The notes: generated from the letters alone by a model not told the origin. A DNA stretch of 64,000 bases from Dromaius novaehollandiae (GCF_036370855.1 NW_026991456.1:2976001-3040000), one strand, 5' to 3'; numbered from the stretch's first letter, positions 1 through 10,619 are shown. A program made the numbers and translations.

Positions 1-472
1 GCCCCCCCGACCTGCGCCGCGGGACGTGCGGCCCCCCCCGAACTGCCTCCCCGGGACGTGCTGCCGCCCCGGCCCCCCCCGACCTGCCCCCCGGGTCGTG
101 CTGACCCCCCTGACCTGCCCCCGGTACGTGCTGCCCCCCCCGACCCCCCCGATCTGCCCTGCCGGTACGTGCTGCCACCCCCGGTCTGCCCCCCCGGGAC
201 ATGCTACCCCCCCGACCTGGCCCCCTTGGATGTGCTCTCCCCCCCCCCCCCGGACCCCCTGACCTGCCCCCCTGGGACATGCTTCCCCCTCGACCCCTCC
301 CCCCGACATCCCCAACTCGGGATGTGCTGCCCCCCCGCCCCCCCCACCTGCCCCCCCCCCAGGACGTGCTGCCTCCCCCAACTCCCTCAACACCCCCGCG
401 GGACCCCCAGCTCTTTACCCCCCAGTCCCCCCCCCATCCTCCTGTCCCTGACCGCCCCCCGTGTCCCTGCAG
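1..472. repeat. C-rich minisatellite, MHC class I intron 1 (copy A)
   Basis: Irregular tandem units built on GACCTGCCCCCC followed by GGGACGTGCTGCC, about 25-35 bp each, run up to the acceptor of the alpha1 exon. The same unit fills intron 1 of the second class I copy (33110-33320), so this is an old intronic minisatellite carried along with the gene. Long open frames here come from stop-poor C-rich sequence and are not coding. The leader exon of this copy lies outside the window. Confidence 0.8.
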
Positions 473-1746
473 GCCCCCACTCCCTGCGCTACTTCCTCAC
501 CGCCATGACGGAGCCCAGCCCGGGCCTGCCCGCCTTCGTCTCCGTGGGCTACGTGGACAGAGAGACCTTCTTGCAGTACGACAGTGAGATGCAGAGGATG
601 GTGCCCCGCGTGGGCTGGATGGAGCAGGAGGGTCAGGACTACTGGGACAGGCAGACCCAGATCGCATACGGCAATCAACAGTTTGACAGAGTGGGCCTGG
701 ACACGCTGCAGAAGCACTACAACCAGAGCAGGGGTGAGCACGGGCTGGGGCTTCAGGGGCTGGGTCGGGGCTCCTGGCGGCAGCCGCTAGCCGTAAGCAC
801 TGGGGTGTGCGGGTCTAGGGTGCCCCCGGCCCTGTGCTGGGTGCCAGGGGGTTCGGTGACGCCCCCAACGCTTCCGGCCCTGGCGGGAGGCCGAGCTGCT
901 CCGGTGCCGGCGCTGGAACCCGCGGGGTGCCCCGTGCCGGGACCCGGCTGTCCCGGCGGCTGTGCGGGGCTGGGGTGGGGGCCACCGCCAAGGGGGTCCG
1001 AGCAGCTCCGTGGGGCTGGGGCTGCCCCTGAGCCCCCGTCTCCCTGCTTGTGTCTCAGGGTATCACATAGTGCAGGCCATGTACAGCTGTGACCTCCTGG
1101 AAGACGGCGGGATCTGGGGGTTTCTGCAGGCTATGACGGGAAGGACTTCATCGCCTTCGACAAGGACATGCAGACGTTTGTCGCGGCGGATGCTGCTGCC
1201 CTAATCACCAAGAGGAAGTGGGAGGCTGATGAGTCTGTGTCTGAGAAGTGGAAGCACTACCTGGAGAAGAGCTGCATGGAGTGGCTGTGGAGATACGTGG
1301 AGTACGGGAGGGCCGCGCTGGAGAGGAGAGGTGAGGGTGAGGTGGGACCCCCTGGACACGGGGATGGGCCCCGGGCTCAGCGCTGGGCCCGGGCACCCAA
1401 GGGTGCTGCTGGTGGTGCGGTGCGGCGCGTGCGTCCGGGGCTGGGTGCGAGCTGCCTGACCTCCCTCCCTCGCGCCGTCTCCCCAGAGCACCCTGCGGTG
1501 AGAGTGTCAGCCAAGGAGAGCCACGGCTTCGTGACCCTCACAGCCTCTACCCACGGCCCATCAGCATCAGCTGGCTGAAAAAGGGCCGCATCCAAGCCCA
1601 GGAGACCAAGCGGGGCAGCGTCACACCCAACGGCGACGGCACCTACCACACCTGGGCCAGCATTGAGGCCCTCCCTGCAGAGAAGCACGAGTACCAGTGC
1701 CGTGTGGAGCACGCCAGCCTGCCGGAGCCCGGCCTCTTCTCCTGGG
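473..1746 (+). pseudogene. MHC class I alpha chain copy A, exons 2-4, broken
   Basis: Three class I exons with phase-1 borders: alpha1 473-733, alpha2 1059-1330, alpha3 1487-1746. Alpha1 is open and starts GPHSLRYFLTAMTEP; it keeps the NQS glycosylation site at its end. Alpha2 keeps CDLLEDG, the ITKRKW peptide-terminus binding segment and the second cysteine (EKSCMEW), but lacks 4 bases near 1130 compared with copy B, which shifts the frame. Alpha3 keeps [16 protein letters not shown] and [15 protein letters not shown], but a deletion near 1540-1550 removes the first Ig cysteine and shifts the frame again. No transmembrane or tail exons follow: after the exon 4 donor only about 60 bases of class I intron remain before unrelated sequence at about 1806. 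A functional class I chain cannot be made. Confidence 0.9.
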
Positions 1747-1805
1747 GTGAGCGCCGGCGGCCGGAGCTTGCGGAGCACCCACTGGGGGCGACTCTTGGCT
1801 GCCGC

Positions 1806-3649
1806 AAATATGCCTCTCTGGCTTCAGCTCTGTGCCAGAAACTCCTTCTATAACCTGTGGCAACCGGAGGTGACACGAGTGGAGCTCCTCAAGGACGCGA
1901 GGTCCAAGTGGGAGGTGCAGGAGGGGCTGTACGCCCATGCGCCCAGGAGGGAGCAGGAGCTGGGAGCTGGGAAGAGAGTCCGGGGAGCACCGGAGGATGC
2001 TGGCATGGAGTGGAGTGATGAGGAAGAGGACGTTGAAGAAGAACCTTTGCAATGGGAGGAGCTGGAGAAAAACACGGCCTTGGTCATGAGCTGGGTCAGA
2101 CCGAGCCTCAGGAGCCTCTTGGCAGACCCACAGCCGTGTCCTGAGGAGGTGCCCTGCTCACCCATTGTGAAGGGCAGAGATGCTGCCAGGGAGGCAGCTG
2201 GTGACCTGCAGAGCACGCCTCTGGCCCCAGCAGTGCCCCGAGGAGCCGAGGCAGCGGCATCTGCTCTGGCGGGAGGCTGCCAGGACGCGGGGGACAGTGT
2301 GCCTCTGGCCCCATTGGTCAGCACAGGAGCAAAGGCGGAGGCCTCCCCCACAGCCAGAGACCCTGAGGATGCAGGGGAAAATGCTCCTCTGCCTCCATCG
2401 CTTCCCGCAGAGGCTGCGCCAGAGGCCTCCCACTTGTGCGGAGGCCCTTGTGGGGAGAGCAACAGCCTGCCTCTCCAACCACCATTGCCCAAAGAAAGCG
2501 CAGCAGAAGGCTCTGCCCTGGCCGCAGGCCTTCCTCACCAGGTGAGCAAGGAGCATGGCGTCGGCACCCACCACCAAAGGGAGGTGCGGTGTGAGCAGCG
2601 TCTGGGGTGTGCAGGGTGGGTGAGAAGAGCTGCCCCATCGCATGGGTCCCCTGCGGCCATGGTGAGAAGCTGTCCCCCCAGCCCTTTGCGCTCTGCACTC
2701 TCTGCCCTGGGGAAGATGCCTGGTGCTCTGCGTTTCCAAGTGCCAGAGGCCCCGGGCTGACGTGCCCTCCCCGGCCTGCACAGCATCCAGCCCTGGGGCA
2801 TGGATGCTGAGCGAGGAGGGCAGGGGCAGCCCCAGCAGCAGCCGCCTCCCACAGCCAGCAAGCCAGCCCCCTTGTGCCACGCACCCGGCCACCTCCATTC
2901 CCCGCTGCCCGTCGTGGCCCCCGGCCCAGCCCTGCTGCTACGGCCCCAAGACAAGCCTTGTGCCATTGCCCAGCCAGCTGCATGTGCCTCCCCTTGGGGC
3001 TCGCGGCCACTCACAGCATCCCCCCACCCCAGACCCTTTGCCCCCTCCTATATCCCAGGGCACCAGGATGCTGAGCATGGCCAGCTGATATCACACAGGG
3101 GTGTGTTCCTGCTCTCCCCATGCAGGTTGCCTGTGAGCCCCAAGAGGAGCACAAGTCATCGTCTTCCCTCCGGCCCACGCCAGAGGTGGACTCAGGTAGG
3201 TACCCAGTTCGAGAGCCATTCTGGGGACAGCACAGCGAGCGGCACTGAGGCTGGCAGCAGGAAGCACCCAGGGGCTGGCCATGCCGAGGCCATGAGCCCT
3301 CGGGAAAGCCCTTGGTGCCAGGGACAGGCAGGTGCTTGCCCTGCGCCTGCCCAGCCCCTCGCCCACAGCTCTCCTTCCTCCACAGGCATCGCCGCCCTCC
3401 CGCATGCTGCGCCTTCCAGGCGATGGCCATTGCAGCTCAGGGCAGCGCTTCGGGCTCTGCGCAGAGCTTTTAGCTGCCGCTGTGTCTCAGGGCAGTGAGA
3501 GGAACAGCGCGAGGATGCAGCTGCCAGACAGGTGGCCCGAGATGGGGCATGGTGCAGAGCAAAGAGGCAGAGCGACGGAGGCTCTCTCCTGGCTGCTACA
3601 GCAATGCTGCCGCATCGTGTCCCACAGCCCATGTTATGCTTCCAATAAA
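1806..3649 (+). pseudogene. Gene U, 5'-truncated copy 1 (last three exons)
   Basis: This is the 3' half of the unrecognised gene that is complete at 51921-55668. The three exons keep exact lengths and phases: 1828-2541 (714 bp), 3126-3195 (70 bp), 3386-3498 (113 bp, ends in TGA), with a polyadenylation signal AATAAA at 3644-3649. All three are open. The first three coding exons are missing: similarity starts at about 1806, inside the preceding intron, directly against MHC class I intron 4, with CAAAT shared at the join. Without start and N-terminal exons it is presumed non-functional, though it could be a terminal-exon cassette for a readthrough transcript from the class I fragment. Confidence 0.75.
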
Positions 3650-3669
3650 CCCTTTTAGCTTCTTCTCTG

Positions 3670-4090
3670 TGTTTCTGTGAGGAGAGCAACCTGTGAAGCC
3701 TTCCCCTCTCCCATTGGCTAACCTGAAATGGCTGCCCTGCGCCATCGCCCTGAGGCAGGCACAGCAGGCATGTACAGCACGTACTGCACGGATCACTGTG
3801 CTGAGGGAAACTTCAGCGCTGGCAGAGGCTGTATAAGGCCTCCTCGTGCTCGGACATTTTGTGGTCTTCACCAGACTCATTGCGAGCGTGAAACTCCCAA
3901 CGGGGCTGAGGAAAGCAGGGGACGCCCCACTGGAACTAGGGCTGAGGCAAGGGAATGGGGCCTCCAGAAGGGGAGAAAGTCAGTACATGTGGTTATGTAT
4001 TAGAAAGCTGAAACGGTCTTACCGCACGTGCTTGTTGTTTGGTTTGTGTGTGTTAAAGAAGCTTCATCCTTTGGCTCAGAGTCATAGGGC
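3670..4090 (+). mobile_element. Promoter-bearing LTR-like segment
   Basis: Begins just after the gene U polyadenylation signal and precedes retroviral pol-like sequence. It has an ATTGG box near 3714 and a TATA-like TATAAGG at 3832. It is repeated almost unchanged at about 55840-56260. Its borders are not clear, so calling it an LTR is an inference from position and motifs. Confidence 0.35.
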
Positions 4091-5090
4091 CTCATAATGG
4101 CCTTCTCATGGCCAATCCTGAAGAAGCAGTGGCCCATGCCATGGACACCGTTGTGAGGCACTTTGCTGCTCTGGCGGTGAATATTCCCCTCGAGAAATCT
4201 AAAGGACCAAATCAGGAAGTCCCATCCCTGGGGCTGATCTAGTGGGGTGGCCAGAGGATGACTCCTCCAGATGGCCTTACCCAGTTAGAAAATCTTCCAC
4301 CTCCCTCCTCCCATGCAAAAGAATCAAATCAAGGGTGAGGGACGCGGCAGTTCTGGGCAAAACATATTCCAGGTGCTAGTCCAGTTGCCAGACCACTTTA
4401 TAATTTATTAAAGAGACGAGCAGTATGGAGATGGGGGCTGGAGCACAAAGAAGCCCTTAAAGGCTTAATTCACTCCGTTCAGCAACATCAAACTCTGGCT
4501 CTAGGGTTTCTACCTCAGCCTTGCGAGTTACAGATTGGGATTAGTGAGGCAGCGTATCAGCGGGGACTGTGGCAAAGGCCCCCAGCAGGCGCACTCCTTA
4601 TCCCCCTTCCCTTTGGGTCCCGAACGTGGAGGGGAGCCACACACCGGTAAGCTGAAGCCCTGAGCAAGGGTTCCTTGCAGTTTATCAAGCACTATCGGAT
4701 ACAGAGTCTATCAGCGGAGATGATGCAGATGCTACAGTCCGGACCCCACTTGCCCTCTTGCGGGGAATATGGGAGGTTGCCCTCCCTCCTCAGGCTAGAG
4801 CCACGTGTCCCACGCTACAGAAGGGGATATTCTATCTAGCCCATCGGATTTGGAGTTTGTTGCCGGATGGAGGAATGCCTTGGGGAGGTCTGACTGAGAG
4901 AGCTTTTTCCTCTGTCCCCTCACGGGAAGAGCAGAAGCTGATTCAAGTTAGCAGGAATGCTGCAGCTGGAATTTGTGCCAAGTTACCCAATGGTAAAACC
5001 ATTCCTGTTACTCTCACACATGCACCCCCCACCTTGGAGATGGGCTTGCATTGCTTGTACCGACCAGGGCCAACATCACCTGTTATCTGA
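4091..5090 (+). pseudogene. Retroviral pol fragment (RT connection region)
   Basis: Conceptual translation of 4330-4630 in shifting frames shows the RT connection pattern FW..HIPGASPVARPLYNLLK, then W.W..EHKEALKGL, then RGLWQRPPAGALLIPLPFGSRTWRGA. This order is typical of retroviral pol and most resembles class III (ERV-L-like) elements. Several stops and frameshifts interrupt it. A 110-codon open stretch at 4758-5090 follows. The block is duplicated at about 56270-57175. Retroviral origin is fairly safe; the class is tentative. Confidence 0.55.
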
Positions 5091-5710
5091 ACAAGATCTC
5101 TTATCCAAGTGAACCAAAGCAACTGTGCTTTCTTGAGAGGTGGAAAATGCCACTCCGTCCCCAGAAGAATACGCCCTCCTCTCCCATGGGGAGATAAACA
5201 TTGCCATCGGAGTTCTTTCTGGAAGCCTGTTTTTTGGAATGGGAGCAAGCTTAGCCCTGCGAGACCTACATTGACACCTACATTGACACCACCTTCACCG
5301 GTCAGGGCAACGTGTATGGTTGCCAGCCATTTTTATGGTTGTTTTCTTTTCCCTTTCCCCTGGGGGTACTGCTGACCCCTGGATAAATTGAGTCCCTTAG
5401 AATGCTCTGACTCCTCTTGTACGCAGCATCTCTCAAGCCCTCAAGAGGTCTGTTTTTTATGTATGAGGGATGTTATCTCAGCAGAAGATTCAGCAGTTCC
5501 CCTCACCGCTGCCCAGGCAAATGCTGCTGCAGGGGCAGCAGATGACCTTGACATTTTCCCTGCCACAGATGGAGCCAATCACAGCCTTACCCCCATGGGA
5601 TGCATGGGCCCCCTTTCCCGGGGTCGACCATTCACCCTCAGCTGCCCCCTTGTCTAATACAACCTTCTGTTTGGAATTCACTTACCAACACAATCGAACG
5701 ACAAATAACA
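5091..5710 (+). other. Probable retroviral 3' remnant, unrecognised
   Basis: Lies between the pol fragment and an LTR. Short open stretches (5109-5375, 5388-5657) have no recognisable domain. A small tandem duplication of a 13-bp unit (ACATTGACACCT plus one base) sits near 5268-5293. Position suggests decayed envelope or spacer sequence, but nothing in it proves this. Confidence 0.3.
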
Positions 5711-6249
5711 TGTTAAAGAATAGTGAACTGAAATGGTCTAGAGTTGACCACTTAGCACAACTTCTATCAAACTGGCTTAGCATGAGGAGCTGAATTTGCT
5801 GAAGCCTGAGGCCGCACTCAGGTAACAGGAGGAACTTTCACCTGGTTCAGGAAGAAGGGGCCCCAGAAGTGATTCAAGCTGGAATGAGAAGGAAGATTAC
5901 AAGGCAGGGGAATCCATCAACAGAAGCCGCCACAGGAAAGAGAAGGAAAGCAGCCTGCCTAGGGACAACAATGGGAGCCAATGAAGACCAGGAAGACCCC
6001 AGACCCAAACATTACGATTGGTCTGAACCTTTGCCTGGCGGGTGGGGAACTTAGATTGCAAGGGTCGAATTGCCCAGGGATTTCTTTGTTTGGGGTCCCT
6101 CTTTGGGGTCACCCAGCTCGAGCTGTAATTACTACACGCACATCATTAAAATTTATTTATTGAATTCACTTTGAGATGGTTCCGAACTTCTCAGCGGGAA
6201 CCTAGGCTTGGACCCTGTTATGGTGACTGGCGAGCCTAATTTTCCATAA
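5711..6249 (+). mobile_element. LTR, family A, plus orientation
   Basis: Begins TGTTAAAGAATAGTGAACTG and ends at CCATAA just before a primer-binding-type sequence. It aligns with the LTR at 58146-58878 and, inverted, with LTRs at 31660-32257, 34137-34943 and 45401-45609. Shared landmarks are CAGCTCGAGCTGTAATTAC and GGGAACCTAGG. It is shorter than the 733-bp and 807-bp relatives, so it has internal deletions. It acts as the 5' LTR of the gag remains that follow. Confidence 0.75.
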
Positions 6250-6252
6250 GTT

Positions 6253-6270
6253 TGGTGACCCAGATGGGAC
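6253..6270 (+). promoter_or_regulatory. Candidate retroviral primer binding site
   Basis: TGGTGACCCAGATGGGAC lies 3 bases after the LTR end, where a tRNA primer site belongs. It starts with TGG, the complement of a tRNA CCA end. I could not assign the tRNA with confidence. Confidence 0.6.
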
Positions 6271-7020
6271 CCTAGGTGACCACTGTCAGGGCCTCTCGTC
6301 TCCAAATGACCATCTGGTGCCATCAGGTGAGTTCACCTGGGATCTTTGGCACCAAGAGGCACCGAAAAGGTGAGTCTTAAATTCCCTCCTCAATTCTAAA
6401 TTCTGGTTTGGTAACAAAGTGCACTGTAAGGGGTACACGGGCTGATCGCCCGAAGGCGTACCAGGCAGTGGGATGGGTTCGAGTCCCATTCCCGGAATTG
6501 GGATAGGTTTGAGTCCCATCTCGATCAACGCAGAAAGGGGAGTGTGCAGCCTGAGTAGCGTAAGGGGCACCGCAAGACTATAAAAACAGAAATCTAGAGT
6601 CACCGTGACTGGTGTGAGTGTGAACAATACTTTGAGTGTGTGAGTGTGCATAACCTGGGAACCGACCGGGGCACCTGTTGGCTGATAAAGCCGCCCACTG
6701 CGAAGGGACAGCAGTCCTAGCAGTCAAAGACTCGGCTGGTGGGAGTGCGATTCCCAGAGAGAGAGACTGAGAGAGACAGAGTGTGTGATCACACCAGCTG
6801 CAGGTGGGTATTGTGGGGAAGGGGGGAAAAAAAAAAGAGAGAGGAAAAAAAAAAGAAAGGTTTACCTGATGAACATAAGACACATTTTTCAGGAACTGAG
6901 AAATCATTGAAAATAATTTTGGCATAGAAAAGGGCACACCCTTAGCCGAAAGTCTGCAAAACTGCAGTAAGATTGATGGTACCAAGAACCTAAAGGAAAA
7001 AAAAAGAGAGAGAGATTGAT
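6271..7020 (+). other. Family A retroviral untranslated leader
   Basis: Non-coding stretch between the primer site and the first gag-like codons. It contains purine-rich runs (6750-6785, 6822-6870, 6995-7015) and donor-like GGTGAG sequences (6325 and 6370). No open frame of note. Confidence 0.5.
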
Positions 7021-7027
7021 CCAACTA

Positions 7028-8237
7028 TGTCGGGAGGATTGGCCTTTCTTGACAAAGGAGGGCAACCTGGCAGAACGGTGGCCACTGCAAGGGACTTTTG
7101 TCCAGCAGGAACTAACTTTCTTGCAAAACTGTCTAGAAGACAGGTTTCCAACTCAAAGGGATTACTGGTGTTCTTGAGATAATTCAGCATGAGCATGAGA
7201 GCATTCGAGCCAGAAGGGAGGGAGGAAAGAAACCCGCCAAAGGTAACACTCATGTTACCAGACACTAGGACCCCAGACCAACTTCCAAAAGTTTCTACTC
7301 CACCTTATATGCCTGATGATCTATCTGTCATTCCTCCTCCTCCTCCTCCTCCTCCTCCCTCTACTCTACTGGCTGCTGGACTCTATCCTATGGTCTCCAA
7401 GGTGCTGACTAATCCTGCCACTTTACAGCCAGGGGGAATGGGAGGAACCAACCACCCTCCTCCTGTGCTGCAGGAATTTACTGATCAGCCCTGCAACCCT
7501 GGCAGCCTTGCCTCATGGGAGAGTAAAAGGTCGAGATTAAGAGAAGATGCTGAGTGACGTAGCAAGTTCTTTTCTAATACATGCACCGGGAACAACCCAA
7601 ACTGGACTGATACCCAACTTCTTTGGAGGGAATTATTTCAACCAGATAAACGGGATAAGATAATTAACAAAGGTGTGGAATTAGCGCAGCAAGCCGGGGG
7701 AAATAGAAACCCCTGGCTAGCAAATGATCCAAATTGGGATTATAAGAATGCAGGAGAGAGACCCGTGTGTCCAACAGGACTTTGAAATTTAGTAGAAGCA
7801 ATCAGAGCATGCAGAAAGTGAGGAGTAAATTGGACTAACGTGCAAGAATGCAGACAGCGATTAGATGAACACCCCAGTGACTTCTGCGGGTGTCTGCAGC
7901 GAGCCCTGCTAAAATAGGGAGGAATGACCCCACAAGACTTCAATGAGGCACTCGCAATTAGTGTTTTTGTAGATCAAGCAGCCCCTGATACACGGAAGTA
8001 TTTTAAAGAGCACATGCCGGGCTGGCAAGAGGAGACTTTACAAAAGATTTTAAGTGTAGCAGTATTCATTTATGATGGTTGAGAGGAAAAACAGAAAGCT
8101 GAGCAAGTAAAAGAAAGACAGAAAGAGCAAAAGAACAAGAAGGCAATATACTGGCGGCGGCTTTAGCAAGAAACTTGCAAGTGAAAGATGGGGTAGAGGA
8201 CGAGGAAGGCCAAGGCCAGGGTTCGGGTGGAGGCCAG
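7028..8237 (+). pseudogene. Gammaretrovirus-type gag remnant (family A)
   Basis: A start near 7028 (MSGGLAFL) leads into matrix-like sequence that loses frame. 7189-7557 encodes a proline-rich segment with PPPPPPPPP from a CCT repeat. Downstream, a capsid pattern is readable through stops: FQPDKRDKIINKG, ECRQRLDEHPSDF, MTPQDFNEALAISVFV, APDTRKYFKEHMPGW, then a basic charged tail. TGA/TAG stops and at least one frameshift disable it. Everything 3' is cut off at 8238 by another LTR-like module. 7327 onward is duplicated at 29711. Confidence 0.75.
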
Positions 8238-8641
8238 TGTTACGCCCCAGGGTCATAGAGATCCAGGTTTCCTGATTCCCCTGGCCTAAATTAAGGTGAA
8301 AGGACATGAAACCATCGGTCCCAGCCTTTATTCATTAACATGAACTTAGAAACAACATTAACTTGGAGGCAACCTAAACCTGCTAAACGTAAATGGTCGG
8401 CAAGGGGTTCTCTTGAAATGTTTATAAGAAGAAACAAAGAGAGAAAGGAGCGAAAGATAGAGAAGGAGATGGTCACCACCCTTGGGTCCCGCCATGTTGA
8501 TGACGGGCATGGCAATCCTCCGGGGGCAGGCGCGCGCGTGCTTCACAGAGGCTGCGGTTTTTCTAGGCGCTCGCCCCGCCTCGGGAGGGGGCTTCCTCGC
8601 GTCTCACGCAAATCAGCTGTCCTGCGCAGTCCACCCTCCGG

Positions 8642-8654
8642 GAACCTTCCAGAA
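8642..8654. promoter_or_regulatory. Heat-shock element, perfect 3-unit
   Basis: GAAccTTCcaGAA matches the inverted pentamer consensus nGAAnnTTCnnGAAn exactly. It lies about 216 bp upstream of the minus-strand TATA box in the module. Confidence 0.6.
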
Positions 8655-8795
8655 ATGGCCCAGGGGCTTCTGGGGTCTCTGGTGGTCTCCGCCCCCACCG
8701 TTGCAACGTCAGGGCCAATCAGAAAGCGGGACTGTGCCCCCTTCGGCGCACCTCCCCCCCCGCCCTGTGTTGCCTAACGGCGCTGCGCCGCCGGG

Positions 8796-8808
8796 TTCCA
8801 GAAGCTTC
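8796..8808. promoter_or_regulatory. Second heat-shock element, perfect 3-unit
   Basis: TTCcaGAAgcTTC is another exact three-unit array, 142 bp from the first. CCAAT at 8715-8719 lies between them. Both elements are unchanged in the duplicated block at 31 kb. Confidence 0.6.
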
Positions 8809-8901
8809 TCCCGGGCGCGGGCAGCCCCGTGCCATGGTTTTGTGCACGCTTCCTTAAAGGTTTGCCACTGCTGTTGTCCGAAAAGCGGATCCGTCGCCCG
8901 G

Positions 8902-9251
8902 TGTGCCATAGACCAATAGTTACACACTCAGGAGAGACATTTGCTTCTTTATTGCAGAGTTGCGCACACCTGGGTGCTCTCAGGGGAGATTTGTGGGATG
9001 CTTTCCCACAAATCAAGCACAACCCCCTGCCTTTCCAAGTAGCATTTATACAAATTGCAAGGTTGGCAACTTTCCCTTTTACACTGATTGGTTAGTGATT
9101 TACATACAATTCTAACTTTGCTTACACACCATTTTACTCCTACGCATGCTCAGGGGAGGGGTCTTCACCTGGGCACGGGTCTTTCTGACCTGTGGGCATG
9201 ATTTTTGGTGTTCTAATGAGGACAGTTCAGTCAGGGATACCTGGACCTCCA
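8902..9251 (-). mobile_element. Second LTR-like module, minus orientation
   Basis: On the minus strand it has a TATAAA box (9045-9050) followed by AATAAA (8948-8953), as in an LTR. Similarity to the copy at 31287-31628 ends sharply at CCTGGACCTCCA. It may be a separate short LTR or the distal part of the preceding one. Confidence 0.4.
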
Positions 9252-9479
9252 ATTCTTTGGCCAAATTCGCAATACGTACCTAGAAATGAAACATTTGGAT
9301 TTCATGCTTCTTTTAGGGCTTTAGCAGTTCCAGGATACCCTTGATTAAAGAATGCTTCTTTCCAGAAAGTAGTGAGAGAGGTTGTCCTAACCTGCCTAGT
9401 TTAAACAGCATGAACATTCCTCCTGAGCTTCCAGGGTTGTCTCATAACACAGGCACCTGGTTCAGGTTTCTGGTGGGGG
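9252..9479. other. No feature recognised
   Basis: AT-balanced unique sequence between the retroviral block and the CpG-rich stretch. I see no gene or repeat. Confidence 0.5.
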
Positions 9480-10080
9480 CTCCGTGTTTAGGCTTGGGCT
9501 ATGTGTCCGGGCTCGGCTTTCGGGGGGCTTAGGGGAGGCTCGGGGGCGGGGGGGCAGCTGTGCAGCTGGGCCCAGGGGGTGGGGGGCGGGGCCAGGACCG
9601 GCTCCAGGGCAGCGGTGCGCAGCCGGGCCAGGCCCCACAGCCCCGGTCTCCCCGCGCGGTCCCCACCCCAGCCCGGCCCGGCCTGGCCCGGCCCGCCCAC
9701 CCTGACGCCCTTCGCGCCCCCGCTGCCTCCAGCCCCGCGGCGCCCCGTGCGGCCGGGCGGCAACGAGGAGCCGGGCCGGGCCAGGCCGGGGCTGCGCGGG
9801 AGCCAGGTGGGCCCCGAGCCTGCCCGCCCTCGTCAGGAAGGGCCGCCCGCGCCTGGCCGATCGGCGAGCGAGGGGAGGCGGCGGGCCAATGGGTGCGTGG
9901 GAGGGGCGGGCCGTGCTCTGAGCGACATGCAGGCCGCCCACTGGCGTGCCCCGGTGGGGCGGTGCCTGCTGCCCAGGCGAGGGGCCCGCGTGGCGCAGCA
10001 CCCGCTGCCTGCCGCCGGCTGGGCCGGGGCCGCGGCTGCCCGGGTGGAGCGGTTTGTGCTGAGTGTCCGGTTCCAAAGCC
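9480..10080. promoter_or_regulatory. CpG-rich island
   Basis: Very GC- and CpG-rich with GGGCGG boxes and a CCAAT sequence near 9885-9915 (GGGCCAATGGG then GGGGCGGG). Long open frames on both strands are a by-product of GC content. It could be an unmethylated promoter, but no first exon could be attached to it. 10081-10400 beyond it holds no recognisable gene. Confidence 0.5.
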
Positions 10081-10400
10081 ACCCCTGTGTGCCCTGGGCA
10101 CAGCCCTGGGTCATGGCTGCTGCTGTTGTGGGTCCCCAAGATGCCTGCAGGGCTGGAGCATCTGCCCTGGGAGGAGGTGCTGTGAGAGCTGGGAGTGTTT
10201 CTGCTGGGAAACAGGCTGCTGGTGGGGATGTTTTCAGGGCTTCTAGTATGTGATGGGGGTGTGAGGAAGACGGAGACCGTGGATAGCTCTGAGCGGTTGT
10301 CAGTGGTATCCAGTGAGAGGAGGGGAGGCAATGGGCACAGAATGGCAAAGCAGGAGATCCCAGCTGAATGCAGGAGACCCCTTTTCCGCTGTGAGGCTGG

Positions 10401-10550
10401 TTGAACACGGGAAGAGGTTCCCCGAGAGGCTGTGAAGTCTCGACTCCGTGAGATACTGCAAACCTGCCTGACGCAGTGCTGGGCACCCTGTTGTAGCTGC
10501 CGTAGCTTGATCAGAGGGTTGGACCAGAGCATCTCGAGAGGTCGGTGCCG
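10401..10550 (+). repeat. CR1 LINE 3'-end fragment
   Basis: The run GAAGAGGTTCCCCGAGAGG, TGTGAAGTCTC, GAGATACTGCAAACC, then GGGTTGGACCAGAGCATCTC and GAGAGGTCGG is the diverged 3' end of chicken-repeat-1 elements. CR1 is the dominant LINE of birds and supports the host assignment. Confidence 0.75.
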
Positions 10551-10619
10551 AGCTCAGCAGCTCCCAGTGCCTGCCCTTCCTCTGCCTCCTGGGGTCGGAG
10601 GGAGCCCAGAGTGAGCGCT

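Larger units (their letters stand above)
8238..8901 (-). mobile_element. LTR-like module with heat-shock elements (copy 1)
   Basis: Starts TGTTACGCC exactly where gag homology stops. Read on the minus strand it has LTR order: CpG-rich upstream region, a TATAAA box (8421-8426), then an AATAAA signal (8327-8332), then the TGTTACG end. The upstream region is GC-rich and carries an ATTGG/CCAAT box at 8715-8719 and two perfect three-unit heat-shock elements. The other border is unclear and was placed at TGTGCC 8902. A near-identical copy is at 30623-31286. A cellular heat-shock promoter captured here is an alternative reading. Confidence 0.5.

Noticed and set aside
58-1092. Long open frame (344 codons) through the C-rich repeat into the class I alpha1 exon
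   Set aside because: The first half is minisatellite read in a stop-poor frame. The real coding part begins at the acceptor at 473, and the frame runs on into intron 2.
1663-2760. 365-codon frame joining class I alpha3 to gene U
   Set aside because: It reads through two splice sites and is not the alpha3 frame. Only 1828-2541 of it is coding-like.
6253-6270. Assigning the family A primer site to a named tRNA
   Set aside because: The 18 bases fit a TGG-starting primer site, but I could not match them reliably to one tRNA without a search.
9462-10532. 356-codon minus-strand frame in the CpG island
   Set aside because: Proline/arginine/alanine-rich reading of GC-rich DNA that crosses the CR1 fragment. 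No domain.
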